A program made the position numbers and the translations under genes. A stretch of 10,126 bases of DNA from Alphaproteobacteria bacterium. GTDB taxonomy: Bacteria > Pseudomonadota > Alphaproteobacteria > UBA7887. The notes below the pieces were generated by a model. That model was not told the origin of the DNA, did not search any database, and worked only from the letters and a program-made list of their open reading frames with translations. The DNA lies in assembly GCA_028289725.1 (NCBI GenBank), contig JANQOH010000302.1, positions 1-10,126 on the forward strand. The letters run 5' to 3'. Each line of letters starts with the position of its first letter. Position 1 is the first letter of the stretch. Shown here piece after piece: positions 1 through 5,512 of this stretch.

Positions 1-221
1 AAGTGCCGGTCGAAATCTCTGCGGTGCTTGGCACCGCGCAAATTCCAGTTAGCCAGTTGCTCAAAATGGGCCGCGGCGCGGTGATGGAACTCGACCGCCT
101 GGTCGGGGACCCTGTCGACATCTATGTCGACAAACAAATGGTTGCCCACGGTGAAGTCGTGGTCGTCGACGACAAAATCGGCGTGACCCTTCACGACACA
201 ATCAAACACACGCCGGGCTGA
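1..221 (+). CDS. fliN: Flagellar motor switch protein FliN, C-terminal part (5' truncated by window)
   Basis: Only the last 73 or so codons are present; the frame is open to the window edge, so the true start lies upstream. The readable protein runs VPVEISAVLG, then QLLKMGRGAVMELDRLVGDPVDIYVDK, then HGEVVVVDDKIGVTL. This is the SpoA/FliN C-terminal domain: the LLKxGRGAVxELDR and GEVVVVDD segments are hallmarks of FliN. The family protein sits in the cytoplasmic C-ring of the flagellar basal body and takes part in torque generation and switching with FliG and FliM. The ending soon after GVTL is normal for FliN, so the 3' end looks complete. It is convergent with tyrS, with 36 bp between the stop codons and no clear terminator. 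A type III secretion SpoA protein is a less likely alternative because the match to flagellar FliN is close. Confidence 0.9.
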   Translation, partial: VPVEISAVLGTAQIPVSQLLKMGRGAVMELDRLVGDPVDIYVDKQMVAHGEVVVVDDKIGVTLHDTIKHTPG

Positions 222-257
222 TCACGCCGACCTGCCGGGTTTGATCGTGCAGGACGG

Positions 258-1511
258 TTAAGCGGATCGCACCAAGGCGTGGCGTTTTTTGCCGGCTGAG
301 AGTTTGATCACGCCGTCCGCCGACAAGTCCGACGCACCGATCGCCTGATCCTCGCTGCTGAGAACTTGGTCATTGAGGCGCGCGCCGCCGCCGCGGATCA
401 AGCGCCGCGCTTCGCCATTCGACGAACATAAACCGGCCATACTGAACAAGCGGAACGCCGCAATGCCGGCCGCCAACTCATCGCCATCGACGGTGATCTC
501 GGGCAAGGCCGCGCCGGTACCGCCCTTTTCAAAGGTCTCTTCCGCCGTCTTTTCCGCCTGCGCGGCAGCGTCCTTGCCGTGGCACATGGCGGTCGCTTCT
601 GTGGCCAGGACCTTTTTCGCGGTGTTCCGTTCCGCGCCTTGCAAGGAATCCAGCCTCGCAATCTCGTCAAGCGGCAAATCGGTGAAGAGGCGCAAGAAGC
701 GTCCGACGTCCGCGTCCTCCGTATTGCGCCAAAACTGCCAATAATCGTAAGCCGGCAAACGATCTTCGTTCAACCAAACCGCGCCGTCGGCGGTCTTGCC
801 CATCTTGGCGCCCGAAGCGGTCGTGATCAGCGGTGACGTCAATCCAAACAAAGTCAATTGGTCGGTGCGTCGGCCAAGCTCGACGCCGTTGACAATGTTG
901 CCCCACTGGTCCGAGCCGCCCATTTGCAGGACGCAGCCATGACGTTTCGCAAGCTCAACGAAGTCGTAAGCCTGCAGCACCATGTAATTGAATTCGAGAA
1001 AGCTCAGTGTCTGTTCACGGTCGAGCCGTAGCTTGACCGAGTCGAAGCTGAGCATCCGGTTGACCGAGAAATGTTGACCGTAGTCACGAAGAAATTCGAG
1101 ATAGTTGAGATTGCTGAGCCAATCGTCGTTGTCTAGCATGACCGCATCCGACGGCCCATCGCCAAATTCGAGGAATTTGTCGAAAATACCGCGTATGCTC
1201 GCCTTGTTCTGGGCAATGACCTCGGATGTCAGCAATTGGCGGCTGGAATCCTTGCCTGACGGGTCTCCGACCCGGGTTGTCCCGCCGCCCATGAGGACAA
1301 TCGGCTTGTGCCCGAATTGTTGCAATCTGCGAAGCAACATAATTGGCACCAAACTGCCAACATGAAGGCTGTCGGCGGTGGCATCGAACCCTATATACCC
1401 AATGATTCGACCTTCTTCGGCGAGCGTATCGAGCGCCGCCAGATCGGTGCATTGGTGCAAATATCCGCGGTCGATCACCGCGCGCAGAAAGTTCGACTTT
1501 ACTTGGGGCAT
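258..1511 (-). CDS. tyrS: Tyrosyl-tRNA synthetase
   Basis: Class I aminoacyl-tRNA synthetase of 417 residues, the usual bacterial TyrRS size; it charges tRNA-Tyr in the cytoplasm. The Rossmann catalytic core contains the HIGH-type signature as HVGS (residues 50-53, in GFDATADSLHVGS) and the KMSKS-type loop as KMGKT (236-240). Between them the tyrosine-binding region reads NYMVLQAYDF and QMGGSDQWGNI, both typical of TyrRS. The C-terminus (about 350-417) is an S4-like RNA-binding domain with SSNGEARRLIRGGGARLN. The start is ATG; a GGAGG lies upstream but 15 nt away (1527-1531), longer than ideal, and no better in-frame start was seen. The gene is divergent from anmK, sharing a 142-bp spacer in which I could not recognise a convincing promoter. 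Confidence 0.97.
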   Translation of the reverse strand: MPQVKSNFLRAVIDRGYLHQCTDLAALDTLAEEGRIIGYIGFDATADSLHVGSLVPIMLLRRLQQFGHKPIVLMGGGTTRVGDPSGKDSSRQLLTSEVIAQNKASIRGIFDKFLEFGDGPSDAVMLDNDDWLSNLNYLEFLRDYGQHFSVNRMLSFDSVKLRLDREQTLSFLEFNYMVLQAYDFVELAKRHGCVLQMGGSDQWGNIVNGVELGRRTDQLTLFGLTSPLITTASGAKMGKTADGAVWLNEDRLPAYDYWQFWRNTEDADVGRFLRLFTDLPLDEIARLDSLQGAERNTAKKVLATEATAMCHGKDAAAQAEKTAEETFEKGGTGAALPEITVDGDELAAGIAAFRLFSMAGLCSSNGEARRLIRGGGARLNDQVLSSEDQAIGASDLSADGVIKLSAGKKRHALVRSA

Positions 1512-1653
1512 GGCCCGTGCTCGTTGCCTCCGGGGTTGGCGCGCTGCTTATCACAGCCGGGCGCGGCCCGGCAACGCCGACGCCGATGCCCAGGTTTCGA
1601 GACGACAGAAAGGCTATGCTAATGGGTCACTTCGTCGATAGGGGGAACTGCTG

Positions 1654-2760
1654 ATGGCTGGTTTTGGCACGCTCCGCGCCATCGGATTGATGAGCGGTAC
1701 ATCGGGCGACGGCATCGACGCCGCCCTGATCACCACCGACGGTGAGCGAAGGGTGGAGACCGGGCCGTGGCAAACCACGCCGTACCAGCCCGGTTTGCGC
1801 GACATGCTGCGGTCGTTGGATCCGGATGACAAAACGTCGATCGAATTGGCGGAAGCCGCGATGACCCAAGCGCACATCGTTGCCGTGAAGGAATTGTGCG
1901 CCGATGCCGGTATCGCGTTGGACGCGGTCGATATTATTGGTTTCCACGGTCACACCGTGCGTCACGAACCGGAAGAAGGCCGCACGCTGCAGATCGGTGA
2001 CGGCGCCCGTCTCGCGCGGGAAACCGGCATCGACGTGGTTTGCGATTTCCGCAGCGCCGATGTGGCGGCGGGCGGGCAGGGCGCGCCGCTTGCCCCCTAC
2101 TACCATCTCGCGCTGGCGAGCGAGTTGCACGGGCCCCTAGCGATCCTGAATATCGGTGGCGTCGCGAACGTCACATGGTTGGACCGCGACAATCATGCCG
2201 AAATGCTTGCGTTCGATACCGGTCCCGGCAACGCGTTGCTGGACGATTGGACAGCGCTTCATAAGAAGGAGAAATTCGACCGCGACGGCAAGCTCGCGGC
2301 AGCCGGTTCACCGGATCAAGCTGTTGTCGCCTCGCTGATGCGCGACCGCTACTTCGCGGCGCCGCCGCCCAAGTCGCTCGATCGCGATCACTTCGCGATC
2401 GCTGCGGAAGCGGCCTTGGAAGGGATGACGCCGGAAAATGGCGCAGCGACGCTCGTCGAGTTTACCGCCGCCTCGGCGGCATCCGCCGAGCGGTTCTTCC
2501 CGGCGCCGGTGCGCGCCTGGTTGGTTTGTGGCGGCGGCCGTCACAACCCGGTTTTGATGGCGGCGTTGGAGGCGCGCGTTGAGGTGCCTGTCGCGCCGGT
2601 CGAAGCCGTGCACTGGCAGGGCGATGCGCTGGAGGCACAAGCGTTTGGCTATCTCGCGGTGCGTAGCCTGCGCGGCTTGCCGCTGACTTTGCCGCGCACC
2701 ACGGGCGTGCCGAAGGCGATCACGGGCGGCGAACTATTCCACGCCGACGCGATGGCCTAA
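1654..2760 (+). CDS. anmK: Anhydro-N-acetylmuramic acid kinase
   Basis: Cytoplasmic kinase of 368 residues, full length for AnmK. In the family it hydrolyses and phosphorylates 1,6-anhydro-MurNAc to MurNAc-6-phosphate, returning peptidoglycan turnover products to the amino-sugar pool. Visible signatures in order: GLMSGTSGDGID at 11-22 (the ATP-binding start of the ASKHA fold), GFHGHTVRHEP at 97-106, DFRSADVAAGGQGAPLAP at 131-148, LNIGGVANVTWL at 165-176, AFDTGPGNALLDDW at 186-199 and a late VCGGGRHNP. The start is ATG with GGGGGA at 1641-1646, seven bases upstream. It is divergent from tyrS and convergent with metZ, overlapping the last 27 bp of metZ. Nothing in the protein looks damaged. Confidence 0.96.
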   Translation: MAGFGTLRAIGLMSGTSGDGIDAALITTDGERRVETGPWQTTPYQPGLRDMLRSLDPDDKTSIELAEAAMTQAHIVAVKELCADAGIALDAVDIIGFHGHTVRHEPEEGRTLQIGDGARLARETGIDVVCDFRSADVAAGGQGAPLAPYYHLALASELHGPLAILNIGGVANVTWLDRDNHAEMLAFDTGPGNALLDDWTALHKKEKFDRDGKLAAAGSPDQAVVASLMRDRYFAAPPPKSLDRDHFAIAAEAALEGMTPENGAATLVEFTAASAASAERFFPAPVRAWLVCGGGRHNPVLMAALEARVEVPVAPVEAVHWQGDALEAQAFGYLAVRSLRGLPLTLPRTTGVPKAITGGELFHADAMA

Positions 2761-3978
2761 GGCCGCCTCCAATCCCGTCGCCAAGTCCGCGGTCAAGTCG
2801 TCCGGGTGCTCGAGCCCGACCGAAAGCCGAACCAAACCGTCGGTGACGCCAATGCGCGCGCGGTCCGCGTCGCTCATGTTCCGGTGGGTGCTGCTGGCCG
2901 GGTGCGTGATCAAGCTTTTGGCGTCGCCCAGATTGTTCGAAATATCGACGAGTTGCAGCGCGTTCAGCAAACGAAACGCGGCGGCCTTTCCGCCATCCAC
3001 TTCAAAACTCACAACGGTGCCGGGCCCGGACATTTGCCGCCCCACGAGCGCGGCTTGCGGATGATCGGGACGGCCCGGAAACAGCACGCGCTGCACTACG
3101 GGATGAGTGGCGAGAACATCCGCGAGCGTCGCCGCCGTCCGACATTGCCGTTCCACCCGCAGCTCAAGCGTTTCCAAGCCCTTCAGCAACACCCAAGCGT
3201 TGAACGGGCTCAGCGCCGGCCCGGTGTGCCGCAGGAACGGCTGCAATATCTCCGTACAAAAGGTCTCGCTCCCGAGCACCGCGCCGCCAAGGCAGCGGCC
3301 CTGTCCGTCGATATGCTTGGTGCCGGAATAGACGACGATGTCGGCGCCCAATGGCATCGGTTTTTGCAGCAGCGGCGTTGAGAAAACATTGTCGACGATG
3401 ACCGTCGCCCCGGCGGCATGTGCCAGTGCTGACACGGCTTCAATGTCGACAAGTTCGAGCGTCGGATTGGCCGGTGTTTCGAAAAACACGCACTGTGTCG
3501 GATGCGCCAAGGCGTCGGCCCATTGATCAAGATCCGGGCCGTCGACCAAGACGGTTTCAATGCCGAAGCGCGGGAGAAGTTCGGCCAGAATATAGTGGCA
3601 GCTGCCGAACATGGCGCGCGCCGCCACCACACGATCGCCAGCTTTCAATTGACACATCAACGCCGCGAACACCGCCGCCATCCCGCTGCCGGTGCCACGG
3701 CACGCTTCGGCGCCTTCGACCAGCGCCATACGGCGTTCGAACATGGCGAGCGTCGGATTGTTGTAGCGCGAATAGACAAAGCCGGGTGCGGTGCCGGCGA
3801 ACCGCGCCTCGGCGGTTTCCGCGTCGGCATAGCGAAAGCCGGAGTTTAGAAACAAAGCTTCGCTGGTTTCACCGTGCTCCGTGCGGCGCGTGCCGCCGCG
3901 CACTAGACGCGTATCAAGCTGCCAAGCACGTTCTGTATCAGGACAAAAATCGGAAGGTCGGGATGCGGTCTGCGCCAT
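2734..3978 (-). CDS. metZ: O-succinylhomoserine sulfhydrylase
   Basis: PLP-dependent enzyme of the Cys/Met metabolism family, 414 residues with the start chosen here. In the family MetZ joins sulfide to O-succinylhomoserine to give homocysteine, the direct sulfhydrylation route to methionine. PLP features: the SRYNNPT segment at 70-76, GTGSGMAAV at 96-103, Asp196 in VDNVFSTP, and Lys221 in VVYSGTKHIDGQGRCLGG, whose IDGQGR tail is typical of MetZ. The C-terminal block DISNNLGDAKSLITHPASSTH also fits. The frame stays open 78 bp further upstream, but I chose ATG at 3978 because a full AGGAGGT lies five bases away and the upstream codons would run into the hairpin and riboswitch. Cystathionine gamma-synthase or another family member is possible, but the riboswitch and IDGQGR favour MetZ. 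Confidence 0.92.
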   Translation of the reverse strand: MAQTASRPSDFCPDTERAWQLDTRLVRGGTRRTEHGETSEALFLNSGFRYADAETAEARFAGTAPGFVYSRYNNPTLAMFERRMALVEGAEACRGTGSGMAAVFAALMCQLKAGDRVVAARAMFGSCHYILAELLPRFGIETVLVDGPDLDQWADALAHPTQCVFFETPANPTLELVDIEAVSALAHAAGATVIVDNVFSTPLLQKPMPLGADIVVYSGTKHIDGQGRCLGGAVLGSETFCTEILQPFLRHTGPALSPFNAWVLLKGLETLELRVERQCRTAATLADVLATHPVVQRVLFPGRPDHPQAALVGRQMSGPGTVVSFEVDGGKAAAFRLLNALQLVDISNNLGDAKSLITHPASSTHRNMSDADRARIGVTDGLVRLSVGLEHPDDLTADLATGLEAALGHRVGVE

Positions 3979-3983
3979 GGGGC

Positions 3984-3990
3984 ACCTCCT
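3984..3990 (-). promoter_or_regulatory. Shine-Dalgarno that fixes the metZ start
   Basis: AGGAGGT on the minus strand, five bases before ATG at 3978. It is an almost complete anti-16S match and rules out the longer upstream ATG at 4056. Confidence 0.85.
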
Positions 3991-4009
3991 TTGGTCCGCG
4001 TCAACGGGC

Positions 4010-4029
4010 CCACGGAGCAATCCCCGTGG
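4010..4029 (-). other. Strong hairpin in the metZ leader
   Basis: In the metZ transcript CCACGGGG and CTCCGTGG pair over eight base pairs (one G-U) around the loop AUUG. It lies just after the riboswitch and about 20 nt before the ribosome binding site. There is no U-run, so it is not a standard intrinsic terminator. It may separate the riboswitch from the ribosome binding site or take part in the expression switch; that is inference. Confidence 0.6.
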
Positions 4030-4030
4030 C

Positions 4031-4080
4031 GCTTTAGCATTGGTGACGCGGTGCAAGCTGCCCGATCAAATCCCGCGGGT
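4031..4080 (-). ncRNA. SAM-II-type (SAM-alpha) riboswitch upstream of metZ
   Basis: On the minus strand the leader shows the SAM-II order of elements. P1 is CGCGG (4077-4073) pairing with CCGCG (4051-4047). The P1 loop opens with the conserved GATTTG (4072-4067) and ends with GCTTGCA. The 3' segment ends in the conserved GCTAAA (4038-4033). A pseudoknot P2 can be drawn: AGCUUG (4059-4054) with CAA-U-GCU (4042-4036), one U bulged. SAM-II is known in alphaproteobacteria ahead of metA, metX and metZ, where S-adenosylmethionine binding lowers expression, often at translation. Position, strand and neighbour gene all fit. The GCTAAA lies about 43 nt from the ribosome binding site, so direct masking of it is not obvious here. 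No covariance search was run. Confidence 0.82.
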
Positions 4081-4133
4081 CCGTTACCGGTGGACCAACC
4101 CGAATACGCCACCGATGCCATCAAGCGCGATGT

Positions 4134-4148
4134 CTTGTCAATGACAAG
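4134..4148. repeat. 15-bp perfect palindrome, possible operator
   Basis: CTTGTCA-A-TGACAAG: 7-bp arms around one base. It lies between metZ and the small membrane gene and is two bases away from a second palindrome at 4151-4163. No T-run follows, so an operator for a dimeric regulator is more likely than a terminator. I do not recognise the regulator. Confidence 0.5.
4136..4141 (-). promoter_or_regulatory. Possible -35 element for metZ (weak promoter call)
   Basis: A perfect TTGACA on the minus strand lies about 60 bp before the riboswitch, a sensible place for the metZ promoter. The matching -10 would be GCATCG at 17 bp, a poor match, so the call is tentative. It sits inside the 15-bp palindrome at 4134-4148. 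Confidence 0.3.
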
Positions 4149-4151
4149 CTC

Positions 4152-4166
4152 GTTCAGTGAACGTTC
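4152..4166 (+). promoter_or_regulatory. Candidate LexA (SOS) box GTTC-N7-GTTC
   Basis: GTTC AGTGAAC GTTC is an exact match to the direct-repeat LexA motif established for alphaproteobacteria. It is followed 10 bp later by TATATT (4177-4182), so the box would cover the -35 region of a promoter reading toward the gene at 4255. The same bases also form the palindromes CGTTCA-G-TGAACG and TGAACGTTCA. A chance match to eight fixed bases is possible, but location and promoter geometry support function. Confidence 0.6.
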
Positions 4167-4176
4167 AACTCCGCCC

Positions 4177-4182
4177 TATATT
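4177..4182 (+). promoter_or_regulatory. Candidate -10 box for the small membrane protein gene
   Basis: TATATT in an AT-rich stretch of an otherwise GC-rich region. The -35 at 17-18 bp (TTCAGT or TCAGTG) is weak and lies inside the GTTC-N7-GTTC motif. A start near 4189 would give a leader of about 65 nt. Confidence 0.45.
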
Positions 4183-4254
4183 TTTTCGAGGCCTACATGA
4201 CGTGTGCGCTGGCAGGCCATTTGTCGCCAAAATTGAGGAAAAGGAAACCGAAAA

Positions 4255-4566
4255 ATGGGTGAGAACATTAAGGTCGCCATTATTGCCGGAGTTTTTGGGC
4301 TACTAGGATCATTGGTCGGCCAATTGGATACAGTACACGACATTCTTGTGTCGGTCGGGGTCAAGCAAGCCACCCACGTGGCACAAGTCTCAGAAAGCCT
4401 TCCGGTACCGCAAGAATGTGACGATGTTTCCGATTTGGGAAGAGTCGTTCTACACAGCTCTTCTGACGGCAAGTCGGCAATCTTCTTTTGCCCCCAGGGC
4501 CCAGACGGGAAACGCGAGCAGCCGACGTGGAAGTTTGCGCAAGGTTCCGATGCGTCCGAATATTGA
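4255..4566 (+). CDS. Small single-pass membrane protein of unknown function
   Basis: 103-residue protein I cannot assign to a family. Residues 6-23 (KVAIIAGVFGLLGSLVGQ) form one hydrophobic, glycine-rich membrane segment right at the N-terminus, either an anchor or an uncleaved signal; no cleavage or lipobox motif is evident. The rest (24-103) is polar with two cysteines, Cys55 and Cys79, and a strand-turn-strand look at VVLHSSSDGKSAIFFC, ending in PTWKFAQGSDASEY. If exported, the cysteines could form a disulfide. The start is ATG with AAGGA at 4241-4245, nine bases upstream, inside a purine-rich run. Base and codon use (TTA/CTA/AGG/ACA-type codons, lower GC) differ from neighbouring genes, suggesting recent acquisition or weak selection. 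The promoter region carries a possible LexA box. It converges on the hydrolase gene with 39 bp between stop codons. The good ribosome binding site makes it likely real. Confidence 0.65.
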   Translation: MGENIKVAIIAGVFGLLGSLVGQLDTVHDILVSVGVKQATHVAQVSESLPVPQECDDVSDLGRVVLHSSSDGKSAIFFCPQGPDGKREQPTWKFAQGSDASEY

Positions 4567-4605
4567 GCGCCGCATCGCCAAGGAGCATTCCCAAATCGAC
4601 AGGCG

Positions 4606-5262
4606 CTAAGCTTCCTCGCTTTGCGCCGCCAACCGTGCCTCGACATATTCGCGCACGAAGTCGCCGACCGATTCGAGATGTTCGGTAAAGAAATGATCCG
4701 CGCCCTTGATGATGCGGTAATCGACTTCGACATCGCGTTGGTGCGACAGCTTGTCGACGAGTTTCTTCACCGCGTCGATCGGCACCACATCGTCCGCATC
4801 GCCTTGAATCACCTGTCCGGACACCGGGCAGGGCGCGAGGAACGAGAAATCGTAGGCGCTCGCCGGCGGCGACACGGTTGTGAAGCCGTCGATCTCCGGG
4901 CGGCGCATCAATAGCTGCAGTGCGATCCAAGCGCCGAACGAAAATCCGCCGACCCAACAAGCACGGGCGCGCGGGTTGTGGCTTTGGAGCCAATCGAGCG
5001 CCGACGCCGCGTCGCTCAACTCGCCCTGGCCTTGATCGTAGAACCCTTGGCTGCGGCCGACCCCGCGAAAATTAAAGCGCAGGGTGGAGAAGCCCATTTT
5101 CGTGAAGGTGTGGAACAAGGTGTAGACCACCTTGTTGTTCATATTGCCGCCATGTTGCGGATGCGGATGTAACACGACCGCGATCGGTGGATTTTCCCCG
5201 GCCCCGTGTTGATAGCGTCCTTCAAGACGCCCTTCCGGGCCGTTGAAGATAACTTCTGGCAC
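4606..5262 (-). CDS. Alpha/beta hydrolase (COG2945-like)
   Basis: Predicted cytoplasmic serine hydrolase of 218 residues, compact as is typical for this proteobacterial family; its natural substrate is unknown. Signatures: LHPHPQHGGNMNNKVV at 31-46 (oxyanion region), LRFNFRGVGRSQG at 61-73, the nucleophile elbow GFSFG with Ser108, a probable acid in GDADDVVP (Asp157 or Asp158) and catalytic His190 in GADHFF. These make a complete triad. The frame is open to a GTG at 5286, but I chose GTG at 5262: GGGGAGGA lies five bases upstream, and the protein then begins MPEVIFNGPEGRLEGRY, as expected for the family. It is divergent from cysE across 250 bp. There is no signal peptide. An esterase or dienelactone-hydrolase-like activity is possible but unproven. 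Confidence 0.88.
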   Translation of the reverse strand: MPEVIFNGPEGRLEGRYQHGAGENPPIAVVLHPHPQHGGNMNNKVVYTLFHTFTKMGFSTLRFNFRGVGRSQGFYDQGQGELSDAASALDWLQSHNPRARACWVGGFSFGAWIALQLLMRRPEIDGFTTVSPPASAYDFSFLAPCPVSGQVIQGDADDVVPIDAVKKLVDKLSHQRDVEVDYRIIKGADHFFTEHLESVGDFVREYVEARLAAQSEEA

Positions 5263-5267
5263 GCTCG

Positions 5268-5275
5268 TCCTCCCC
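5268..5275 (-). promoter_or_regulatory. Shine-Dalgarno that fixes the hydrolase GTG start
   Basis: GGGGAGGA on the minus strand, five bases before GTG at 5262. It lies inside the codons of the longer open frame and so argues for the shorter protein. Confidence 0.75.
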
Positions 5276-5332
5276 GTCGCCTTCACTGCGTTTCAACCGC
5301 CGGCTACTGGCGGATTTTGCGCCGCCACCTTA

Positions 5333-5348
5333 GTAACCAAGTTGTTAC
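5333..5348. repeat. Short inverted repeat in the hydrolase-cysE spacer
   Basis: GTAAC-N6-GTTAC, five-base arms. It is located about 70 bp before the hydrolase start and 12 bp before the upstream IscR-like site. It could be an operator for either divergent gene; the arms are short and the evidence is slight. Confidence 0.3.
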
Positions 5349-5359
5349 GTGGGTTAATT

Positions 5360-5372
5360 GACTCCCATAGTC
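5360..5372 (+). promoter_or_regulatory. Upstream imperfect IscR-like site
   Basis: GACT-CCCAT-AGTC keeps the GACT-N5-AGTC core of type-1 IscR sites, but the spacer and right flank match less well. Its centre is 36 bp from the centre of the stronger site downstream. It may give cooperative or graded control. Confidence 0.5.
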
Positions 5373-5389
5373 CCGAATATGAGAGAGAA

Positions 5390-5414
5390 ATTCTTGACTG
5401 TTTTAGTCGGATAT
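5390..5414 (+). promoter_or_regulatory. Near-perfect type-1 IscR binding site overlapping the cysE/isc promoter
   Basis: Core GACT-GTTTT-AGTC with left flank ATTCTT and right flank GGATAT. By hand it fits the 25-bp E. coli type-1 (Isc-type) consensus at 23 positions, failing at positions 3 and 22. It covers the -35 element, the same geometry by which [2Fe-2S]-IscR represses its own operon in E. coli. The iscR gene lies in the same transcription unit, so negative autoregulation is expected. Confidence 0.85.
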
Positions 5415-5422
5415 TCTATATG
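5394..5422 (+). promoter_or_regulatory. Sigma-70-type promoter of the cysE-isc unit
   Basis: TTGACT (5394-5399) and TATATG (5417-5422) are separated by 17 bp, a strong match for this GC-rich genome. The expected transcript start near 5429 gives a leader of about 85 nt before cysE. Confidence 0.75.
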
Positions 5423-5512
5423 CTGCCTTGTCGGCCACCACCGACCAAGGCTGTGCATGCTTTTGGAAGCCCGCAACAAGTCCTTGAAGATAATAGCACA
5501 ACGAGCTCACCC

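Noticed and set aside
222..257. Possible bidirectional terminator between fliN and tyrS
   Set aside because: Only a 5-bp CCTGC/GCAGG pairing with a large loop and no T-run was found.
1556..1572. GC-only hairpin GCCGGG-CGCGG-CCCGGC between tyrS and anmK
   Set aside because: Expected by chance in such GC-rich spacer DNA; no U-run and no T-box features for tyrS were seen.
3420..4037. 205-codon open frame on the plus strand opposite metZ
   Set aside because: Arg/Pro-rich shadow of metZ with no motifs and no ribosome binding site of note.
3979..4056. Longer metZ start at 4056
   Set aside because: It would translate the hairpin and riboswitch region; the AGGAGGT five bases before ATG 3978 is decisive.
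4176..4733. 185-codon minus-strand frame covering the small membrane gene and the hydrolase end
   Set aside because: It overlaps the hydrolase in another frame, starts inside it and has Ser/Arg/Cys-rich non-protein-like composition.
5425..5451. Hairpin in the cysE leader (GCCTTG-TCGG with CCGA-C-CAAGGC)
   Set aside because: Its 5' arm begins at or before the predicted transcript start near 5429, so it may not be fully transcribed; no evidence for a riboswitch or terminator.
5243..5512. In-frame upstream extension of cysE by 90 codons
   Set aside because: This stretch holds the promoter, both IscR-like sites and the hydrolase start region; the residues do not resemble a CysE N-terminus, while MFKTLGEDIG does.
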